A stretch of 5,568 bases of DNA from Candidatus Dormiibacterota bacterium (lineage in GTDB: Bacteria; Chloroflexota; Dormibacteria; UBA8260; Bog-877): contig PLTL01000200.1 of NCBI GenBank assembly GCA_003164475.1, forward strand, positions 10,933 through 16,500, given 5' to 3'. Each line of letters starts with the position of its first letter. Position 1 is the first letter of the stretch. The notes below the pieces were generated by a model. That model saw only the letters and a list, made by a program, of their open reading frames with translations, was not told the DNA's origin and made no database searches. The position numbers were made by a program, and so were the translations under genes. Below are positions 1-4,646 of the stretch, piece after piece.

Positions 1-1
1 T

Positions 2-319
2 CCCGGGCAGGTGAGCGGCGAGTACTTCTTCACCAAGGGCCACCGTCACATGCCGGCCGACCGTCCGGAGATGTACTACGTGCTCGGCGGCGAGGGTGTT
101 CTGCTGCTGGCCGAGCTGTCGCCAGACGGACGCGTGGAAACGACTGAGAAGGTCGATCTGAAGCCCGGCCTGGTCGCCTATATCGAGGCCCGCTATGCCC
201 ACCGGGTGGTGAACACCGGGTCCGTCGACCTGGCCTTCTTCTCGGCCTGGCCCACTGACACCGGGCACGACTACGAGACGGTGGCGCGAAGCGGCTTTGG
301 GCTCCGCCTGATGGGCTGA
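2..319 (+). CDS. Cupin-type glucose-6-phosphate isomerase, C-terminal part
   Basis: This is the C-terminal ~105 residues of an archaeal-type, metal-dependent phosphoglucose isomerase (Pfam GPI, PF06560), which interconverts glucose 6-phosphate and fructose 6-phosphate in the cytoplasm. The reading frame is open to the left edge, so the in-frame GTG at 11 is internal rather than the start. It reads P-G-Q-V-S-G-E, the strand that normally leads into the cupin metal site. The diagnostic motif TKGHRH, then a glutamate seven residues after the second histidine in PEMYYVLGGEG, matches the two His and one Glu metal ligands of Pyrococcus-type enzymes. The third histidine is in YAHRVVNTG. The family ending, a proline then GHDYETVA and a GF pair, is intact. 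Family members are about 190-220 residues, so roughly half is missing. Unlike the SIS-fold Pgi, this is the convergent cupin enzyme. Its true substrate could be another hexose phosphate. Confidence 0.9.
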   Translation, partial: PGQVSGEYFFTKGHRHMPADRPEMYYVLGGEGVLLLAELSPDGRVETTEKVDLKPGLVAYIEARYAHRVVNTGSVDLAFFSAWPTDTGHDYETVARSGFGLRLMG

Positions 320-366
320 GGCCCTCCCCGCCTCGCACGGCGCTGGTGGCGAGCCGCGACGGGGCC
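320..366 (+). terminator. Possible imperfect hairpin after the isomerase gene
   Basis: Directly after the stop codon, CCCCG (326-330) can pair with CGGGG (360-364), and CTCGC (332-336) with GCGAG (349-353), giving a GC-rich imperfect hairpin. There is no T-run after it. Actinobacterial terminators often lack one, so this may end the isomerase transcript, but short GC pairings are common by chance in DNA this GC-rich. Confidence 0.3.
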
Positions 367-1190
367 AGCTGTTTCGGGTTGTCGTTCGGCGCTCCATCGC
401 CCCTGCTTCGGCGCTCAGCGGGTGCGTGCAGGGTCCAACTCGCTGGAGGGTGGCGGAGCGTGGTGTCGTGGCCGCGGTGACGTTGCCAACTCACACCGCA
501 TCGATGCCTTACTGGGCGCCGATGCGTTCCTGTGCGGGCTGCGCGGCCACGTCGTTGATCTCACGGAGGAGGTCTTCGACACCGCCGGCAACCGCGATGA
601 GCAGTACCGGCGCGCGCTCCGACCTCGTGGAGGGCGGGCGCCGCTCTGCGCGCCAGGAGGGCGAAGCTGTGTAGACCTGACTCAAGGAGGTCGTCTCCGC
701 CGGTGACGGCGGGAACTCCCCGGAGCACGTTCCGTCGCTCGTCCTGGTGCGGTTGGCCCTGCCGGCTGCGCGACTTGGCCACGGTGATCACACCGGGACT
801 GGCCGTGACGCAGGCCCTCACATTAGGACCGTGACCGGGCATCCCCTCGCCCGGTCCATCGGGGCATTGGGCTGGTGGCTGCTGTGCGCTCGATGTTCCA
901 CGCGTCCAGGCAAGGAGGCAACCCTGGCGGGAGCACTGTTCTCTCCCGAGCGCAGCCTGTCTCAGGATGCGTCTGGCTCGCGGTGTTGCCAATCCGCCGC
1001 CACGCCTCCGGCAACCCGGCGGCGGTGCACGCACTTGGTCACAGCCGTTCTCAGCGTCCGGCCTGGCCTCGCTCCTGGAACTCGGTCGAAGGGCGCCGAT
1101 GCCTCACCTCTACCTCGGTTGGCCCCGCCCAGCAGCCCATCCACCTCGGTGACATTGACGGTCTTGTGGAGAGAGCTCCGGACCGGACGA
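367..1190. other. Gene-poor stretch without a recognisable gene
   Basis: No frame on either strand gives a protein I recognise, a good ribosome-binding site or steady codon bias. Open frames exist on both strands, as expected from high GC, but they are rich in Arg, Pro, Ser and Ala and lack structure. The most coding-like patch is about 500-620. There the plus frame reads through LRGHVVDLTEEVFDTAGNRD with G/C at most third positions, but the antisense frame with the same codon boundaries reads equally well (LLIAVAGGVEDLLREINDVA), so the strand cannot be decided. This may be the eroded remains of one or more genes. No tRNA, repeat array or insertion-sequence ends were seen. Confidence 0.4.
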
Positions 1191-1196
1191 CGGGAA

Positions 1197-1248
1197 GCGC
1201 CTGGCCAAGCTAACATTGGTTGGCGAAGAAAACGGCGCCAGGCGCCTG
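1197..1248. promoter_or_regulatory. Inverted repeats upstream of the YhfZ-like gene, candidate operator
   Basis: Three nested symmetrical elements lie 20-70 bases before the regulator's start. GCGCCTGGC (1197-1205) is perfectly mirrored by GCCAGGCGC (1237-1245). GCCAA (1204-1208) is mirrored by TTGGC (1220-1224). CAGGCGCCTG (1239-1248) is a perfect 10-bp palindrome. TAACAT (1211-1216) between the arms resembles a -10 hexamer, but no convincing -35 sits at the right distance. GntR-type regulators commonly bind symmetrical sites near their own promoters, so autoregulation is a reasonable inference. GC-rich palindromes also arise by chance, so this is not proven. Confidence 0.4.
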
Positions 1249-1267
1249 AGAACACAGCGAGGCGGGG

Positions 1268-2218
1268 TTGCTCTTGCGGAGGGTGGGTCGTGACGGGGCA
1301 CGGGCGACAGCCAGGGCAAGGCTGGCGGAGCTGGTTGTGACGATGAGCCCAGGGGACCGGCTGCCCAGCGTCGGTGACCTGCAAAGAGAATTCGGCGTGG
1401 GAACCGGGACTGTGTCGGCTGCCATGGGGGAGCTCCAAAGCAGCGGCGCGGTGGAGGTTGACGCCCGCCAGCACCGTGGCTCATTCCTGGTTGGCCGTGA
1501 CTTGGGCAGGCTCTGGGAGGTGATGAGGTGGCGGCCGATGCTCGGGGTGCTTCCCCTTCCTGGCAGCCTCGAGTTCGAAGGGCTTGCCTCGGGTCTTCGC
1601 TCTGAACTGACCCGCCTCGGCGTCCCGGTCGCGCTCATCTACGCGCATGGGTCGACCCAGCGCTACGAGATGGTGGTCACCGAGCGAGCCGACTTTGCAG
1701 TGATGTCTGCATCTGCCAGTGCCTTCCTGTCCGCTTCCTCCTCTCCCACGCGACCGGCTACCGAGGTGGTCATCGGCCTGGGTCCCGACAGCTACTACGC
1801 GACGGACTCTGTGGTTGTGATCGCGGGCTCGGAGAGGGACCAGCTGCCGGCGCACCCGAGGGTGGGCATCGACAGCGCCTCATACGATCACACCCAACTC
1901 ACGCACAGCGAGTTCCATGAGGGCGAGTTCGTGGACGTGAGGTACGGGTTGCTGCCCGCTGCGGTCAGCGCCGGCATGGTGGACGTGGCCGTCTGGCACC
2001 GCACCTCGTTGGGCATCGGAATCCTAGACTCGAGGTTGACCACGTGGCCCCTAACGCAGCCCGCAGCCCAGAGCTTGCACGGGGATCTCAGCCATGCCGT
2101 CGTGGTGTCGCTGGCGACGAACTCGCTTGCTCGCGCGGCGCTGGCCGATGTGGACCCGGCCCTGGTCGAGCAGACCCAGCGGCGCGTCGCGTCCGGAGCG
2201 GCCCTGCCCCTCTTCTAA
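1268..2218 (+). CDS. YhfZ-like transcriptional regulator (GntR-like HTH plus PBP-like domain)
   Basis: A 316-residue cytoplasmic transcription factor. Residues ~15-75 form a GntR/YhfZ-type winged helix: GDRLPSVGDLQREFGVGTG (29-47) is the helix-turn-helix, followed by a wing ending at RGSFLV. Residues ~85-310 match the YhfZ C-terminal domain, which resembles a periplasmic binding protein and probably senses a small molecule. Shared landmarks, from memory of E. coli YhfZ, are VLPLPGSLEFEGLASGL (94-110), a RADFAV segment, a VGIDSxSxDxTxLTH segment and a closing RRVASGAALP. The TTG at 1268 is chosen because it keeps the LLRR motif seen at the family's N-terminus, has GAGG five bases upstream, and an in-frame TGA at 1247 blocks extension. 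GTG at 1283 is a weaker alternative. The length suits the family. None of the usual yhf-operon partners (YhfT, YhfU, phosphotriesterase homologue, YhfW, YhfX) is present in this window. It likely controls itself and a neighbouring gene; the ligand is unknown. Confidence 0.85.
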   Translation: MLLRRVGRDGARATARARLAELVVTMSPGDRLPSVGDLQREFGVGTGTVSAAMGELQSSGAVEVDARQHRGSFLVGRDLGRLWEVMRWRPMLGVLPLPGSLEFEGLASGLRSELTRLGVPVALIYAHGSTQRYEMVVTERADFAVMSASASAFLSASSSPTRPATEVVIGLGPDSYYATDSVVVIAGSERDQLPAHPRVGIDSASYDHTQLTHSEFHEGEFVDVRYGLLPAAVSAGMVDVAVWHRTSLGIGILDSRLTTWPLTQPAAQSLHGDLSHAVVVSLATNSLARAALADVDPALVEQTQRRVASGAALPLF

Positions 2219-2243
2219 GCGGGCGCACCTCGCTGCTCTCGGG

Positions 2244-2408
2244 TCAAGCGGCCGGAGTGCGTTGCGGCAGCCAGGCCTGGTCAGCGACGAAGGCTCTGAG
2301 GCGGGCGGCCCGCCGGTGTCGCTTCAGGGCTCGGAGCGACTCCACCTTGGTCTCGCCGTGGGCGAGGTGGCGCTCCCGGCCCACCCGGGTCGGCGGCTCT
2401 GCGCTGCC
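2244..2408 (-). pseudogene. Possible decayed transposase C-terminus
   Basis: On the minus strand, between stops at 2409-2411 and 2244-2246, a frame of about 54 codons reads VGRERHLAHGETKVESLRAL, then KRHRRAARLRAF, with mostly G/C third positions. A basic stretch of the type xGKTKxEAxRxLKR before the end is typical of IS110-family transposase C-termini, which is why I suspect a remnant. There is no start, no upstream catalytic part, and no repeats marking element ends. It lies downstream of the YhfZ-like gene on the opposite strand. The resemblance is short and could be chance. Confidence 0.25.
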
Positions 2409-2544
2409 TCACGCTGCGCACCTCTCCACACGGGCGGCGCAGCGGACCGACGGGCAGCGACGTCGCGATGAGACCAGTCCCAGCCGCGTGGGGACGCGGG
2501 CTGTCGGGGTGGCACTGCACCGCTCGGCTTTGGGATGAGCTTTC

Positions 2545-2584
2545 CCCCTCGGTGTCCGGAGAAGATGCCCTGGACACCGAGGGG
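2545..2584. terminator. Perfect 13-bp hairpin between convergent genes, terminator
   Basis: CCCCTCGGTGTCC (2545-2557) and GGACACCGAGGGG (2572-2584) pair perfectly over 13 bp around a 14-base loop. The hairpin begins 8 bases beyond the ROK gene's stop codon on the minus strand, exactly where a terminator for that gene is expected. It can also stop transcription arriving from the YhfZ-like gene on the plus strand. Neither side has a clear T-run, as is common in actinobacteria. Perfect pairing of this length outside coding sequence suggests selection. Confidence 0.8.
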
Positions 2585-2592
2585 AGCGGGAA

Positions 2593-3522
2593 TCAGCCTG
2601 GCCCGGCCACCTCGTCCCGGGCAAGCTCAAAGGCTCCGATGACTCCCCGGTCATCGCCCAGTTGGGCTCGCTCGATCAGGCAATGCTCACGGGCGGCGGG
2701 CCAACTTCCCTCCGCCACAGCCGCCACCATGGGCGTCCAGAACCTATCGCCGGCACCGATGACCCCACCTCCCAAGGCGACGGCGTCCAGGTTGAGCAGG
2801 TTGATCAGGCCACCCAACGCGATCCCCAGGTAACGCGCCGTGAAGGCCAGCACCTTCTGGGACTTCTCGTCACCCGCGGCGGCGGCCCGGGCCACGTCGG
2901 CGGCACTGTCGGCACCCGCATCGCGAGCGATGGCGTCCCCAGACGCGATCGCGTTGAGGCACCCGCGGTGCCCACAGCTGCACATTGGACCGTCCGGGAC
3001 TGCCACCATGTGGCCGAACTCCCCCGCCCCGCCCTCGGCACCCCGGTACAGGCGCCCATCGAGGATGAGGCCAGCCCCGATACCGGTGCTGACGGTGATG
3101 TAGGCGAAGTTGGCAACTCCCCGGCCCGCTCCCTGCCGCTGCTCCGCGAGAGCCGCCAGATTGGCGTCGTTCTCCACCAGACATCGACACCCCAGCTCGG
3201 CTTCCAGCAGCTGTCGCAGCGGGACCTCGTGCCAACCGGTGAGGTTCGCGGCGGCATGGACCACTCCGGCGGTGGGGTCGACGGTGGCCGGAGCACCGAT
3301 CGCCAGCACCATCCTCTCCAACGCAACATCGGGCGTGGACTTGGCGACCTCGCGGGCAAGGGTGCCAATTTGGCCGACGACGTTGTGGGGGCCGCCCTCT
3401 CGGTCGGTGATGGCCGCGGCACTCGCGATGATGCGACCGGTCGGGTCGAACAGCGCCACCCGTACCCATGTGCCTCCGAGGTCCACCCCGATCACGTGAG
3501 TTGTGCGGCGATCGACGTTCAT
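2593..3522 (-). CDS. ROK-family sugar kinase (glucokinase-like)
   Basis: A 309-residue cytoplasmic kinase of the ROK family, expected to phosphorylate a hexose at C6 with ATP. Motifs in order: the phosphate-binding GVDLGGTWVRVALFD (12-26); ENDANLAALAE (117-127) with the catalytic Asp119 and sugar-contacting Asn118; STGIGAGLI (145-153); GEFGHM (167-172), whose Glu168 and His171 bind sugar and zinc; the zinc motif CSCGHRGC (181-188); and NLDAVALGGGVIGAG (244-258) near the nucleotide. There is no N-terminal DNA-binding domain, so it is a kinase rather than a ROK repressor. Odd point: the family motif continues GCxE, where Glu contacts the sugar, but here it reads GCLN (Asn190), followed by a normal SG. 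The ATG at 3522 has GAGGA seven bases upstream, a good site. It is transcribed toward the YhfZ-like gene and ends at the hairpin beside it. Substrate is inferred; glucose, allose or an amino sugar are possible. Confidence 0.92.
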   Translation of the reverse strand: MNVDRRTTHVIGVDLGGTWVRVALFDPTGRIIASAAAITDREGGPHNVVGQIGTLAREVAKSTPDVALERMVLAIGAPATVDPTAGVVHAAANLTGWHEVPLRQLLEAELGCRCLVENDANLAALAEQRQGAGRGVANFAYITVSTGIGAGLILDGRLYRGAEGGAGEFGHMVAVPDGPMCSCGHRGCLNAIASGDAIARDAGADSAADVARAAAAGDEKSQKVLAFTARYLGIALGGLINLLNLDAVALGGGVIGAGDRFWTPMVAAVAEGSWPAAREHCLIERAQLGDDRGVIGAFELARDEVAGPG

Positions 3523-4090
3523 TGGCTATTCCTCATGCAGTCCCTCGGCCGACCCGGGCCTGGTCGCACCGCGCCCCCGGACTCGCAAGAGGGTTGATCC
3601 TGAACCGACCGCGGCGGGCCCTGCCGACCTGACCACGCGGGCTGGCAAGGTGGTCCGTGGCGACCGGGGAGATGTGGCTCGCCCGCCAGGGTCCCAGCAT
3701 TCCGAGGTAGGGACCGGGCGTGGGCTGCATCCTGAGGGCGTGCACATGGCTGCGTTGAAGAGGCGCCGTCCTTAGCAGACGAGTCTCATCCAACTCGCCG
3801 ATCAACACGGCGACGGGTGGTCTGGGCGTCGGGTCGGAGTGGCGGTGACGTCGGCTGCCACCCTTAGAAGCACACGTTGATGTCCATGCGTCTCTTGCCT
3901 GGTGGTGCGGGGTGCCCGCATCTCGGGCTGCTGCCCACCTGTTCCCGAGCACCATTACGGGAGGACCATCAGGCTGACCTATCACGCTGAGCACAGACTT
4001 CCCATATGTGGCGAACACTGTTCCGCGCGCGACCCTGACAGGATCAGCGCGGCGCGGGGCGCTGCAACTGGAGAACGGCCTTCTCGTAGC
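3523..4090. other. Gene-poor stretch upstream of the ROK kinase
   Basis: Nearly 570 bases with no recognisable gene on either strand. Open frames here are short or low in structure, lack good ribosome-binding sites and match no family I know. One minus-strand frame is open across about 3533-4018 but reads as Arg/Pro-rich noise overlapping the ROK start, apart from a short VAVLIGELDETRLL run near 3800. Small inverted repeats exist, such as GGTCCC (3690-3695) with GGGACC (3710-3715) and CTCGGG (3922-3927) with CCCGAG (3944-3949), but nothing forms a clear RNA gene. It must hold the ROK promoter, which I could not pinpoint. Confidence 0.4.
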
Positions 4091-4098
4091 CAGCCTCC

Positions 4099-4134
4099 AG
4101 TATAGTCAAGCATGCCGACACGAAACATGAATGT
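4099..4134. promoter_or_regulatory. Back-to-back -10-like hexamers beside a small palindrome
   Basis: AGTATAGT (4099-4106) contains TATAGT on the plus strand (4101-4106) and TATACT on the minus strand (4104-4099), both close to the sigma-70-type -10 consensus. This is a rare AT-rich patch in a GC-rich window. About 20 bases to the right, ACATGAATGT (4125-4134) is an inverted repeat with a 2-base centre. It falls roughly where the minus-strand -35 (TGTTTC, 17 bases from TATACT) would sit, so a repressor there could act on it. Neither direction has a strong -35. A minus-strand transcript would reach the ROK gene after a ~570-base leader. A plus-strand one would enter the possible gene at 4164 after ~50 bases. 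Confidence 0.35.
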
Positions 4135-4163
4135 CAGCGTCAGATCACGTTGAGGGATTCTCA

Positions 4164-4499
4164 GTGGGTGTGCGGCTCCGAGGTGGCGCGCGGCGGGTGG
4201 TCGGAACCGGCGGCCTCATGACCATGGCTAGCGTCCTTCCCTGGATGTCGTCCCAGGTTGATCTGATCGCGGCGATGAAGCGCACGGCGTGTCAGGTCGG
4301 TGCCGACGCGGAGTCCCGCCGGGCAGCGGCGGTGGCCGTTTCCCCTGGCCTGGTGGCCCTCCGGGGTGGGCCGAGGCGGCTCAACGGCTGGGCGACGCCG
4401 GGGTGGTGGTCTCGCTCGCCCCTCGCCGTTCCAACACGGTCCTGGCCCAAGGGGGCGCCGCGATGGGGGACCGCTGGGGAGGCCGTGTCGGTCAGGTGA
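4164..4499 (+). CDS. Possible small or frameshifted gene of unknown function
   Basis: I do not recognise this product. A GTG at 4164 has GAGGG seven bases upstream (4152-4156) and follows the TATAGT hexamer at 4101 by a plausible distance. The first ~70 codons have mostly G/C third positions and look protein-like (for example MTMASVLPWMSSQVDLIAAM). After about 4380 this frame turns into Trp/Pro/Arg/Ser-rich sequence, while the frame with codons starting at 4391 becomes the more coding-like one (GDAGVVVSLAPRRSNTVLAQ, then VTHGVDLTAPLAEAI) to about 4600. That pattern suits one gene broken by a frameshift near 4380, or an eroded remnant. It ends 147 bases before the DUF5107 gene. It may also be plain non-coding DNA. 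Confidence 0.25.
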   Translation: MGVRLRGGARRVVGTGGLMTMASVLPWMSSQVDLIAAMKRTACQVGADAESRRAAAVAVSPGLVALRGGPRRLNGWATPGWWSRSPLAVPTRSWPKGAPRWGTAGEAVSVR

Positions 4500-4632
4500 C
4501 TCACGGCGTCGACCTCACTGCTCCGCTCGCCGAGGCGATTCCTCACCGAGATTCGCAGGTTCGCGCTGCCGGACTTGGTCAGGGCATCGCTCCTTCCTTC
4601 CCATCGTGCCCATGCCGGCGTGCCTGACGGAC
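4500..4632. other. Leader region before the DUF5107 gene
   Basis: Between the possible broken gene and the DUF5107 ribosome-binding site I see no promoter hexamers of good quality and no clear operator. The plus frame at 4391 stays open and coding-like to about 4600. If the upstream frame is not a gene, the DUF5107 promoter may be the TATAGT at 4101 with a leader of over 500 bases, or an unrecognised site here. Confidence 0.25.
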
Positions 4633-4640
4633 AGAGGAGG
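4633..4640 (+). promoter_or_regulatory. Ribosome-binding site fixing the DUF5107 GTG start
   Basis: AGAGGAGG lies six bases before GTG 4647 and is a near-complete match to the anti-Shine-Dalgarno sequence. It is the best ribosome-binding site in the window. It decides the start in a frame with no close upstream stop and points to strong translation. Confidence 0.8.
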
Positions 4641-4646
4641 CCAGCC

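Noticed and set aside
1155..1160. TTGACG as a -35 element for the YhfZ-like gene
   Set aside because: A good hexamer, but 16-18 bases downstream there is only GC-rich sequence with no -10, and TAACAT at 1211 is too far away.
961..1165. Minus-strand segment reading TEVDGLLGGANRGRG, reminiscent of the VDE..GG..GRG motif of IS1595-type transposases
   Set aside because: The match is very short, one residue is missing between the Asp and the Gly pair, and no other transposase motif is found on either side.
747..1340. Long plus-strand open frame of ~197 codons
   Set aside because: Low-complexity Arg/Pro/Ser-rich product, no ribosome-binding site or recognisable motif, and it runs into the well-supported YhfZ-like gene in another frame.
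1210..1855. Several minus-strand open frames opposite the YhfZ-like gene
   Set aside because: Their composition is that of antisense reading of a high-GC gene, and none shows a known domain.
2342..2370. CCACCT/AGGTGG and CTCGCC/GGCGAG pairings as the terminator of the YhfZ-like gene
   Set aside because: The two pairings overlap and compete, lie over 120 bases after the stop, and coincide with the possible transposase remnant. The 13-bp hairpin at 2545 is a better candidate.
2662..3597. Plus-strand open frame of 311 codons opposite the ROK gene
   Set aside because: Antisense shadow of the ROK kinase, whose own frame has every family motif and a good ribosome-binding site.
3533..4018. Minus-strand open frame of 161 codons upstream of the ROK gene
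   Set aside because: It ends at 3533, just before the ROK start, but has no Shine-Dalgarno site, irregular composition and no recognisable family.
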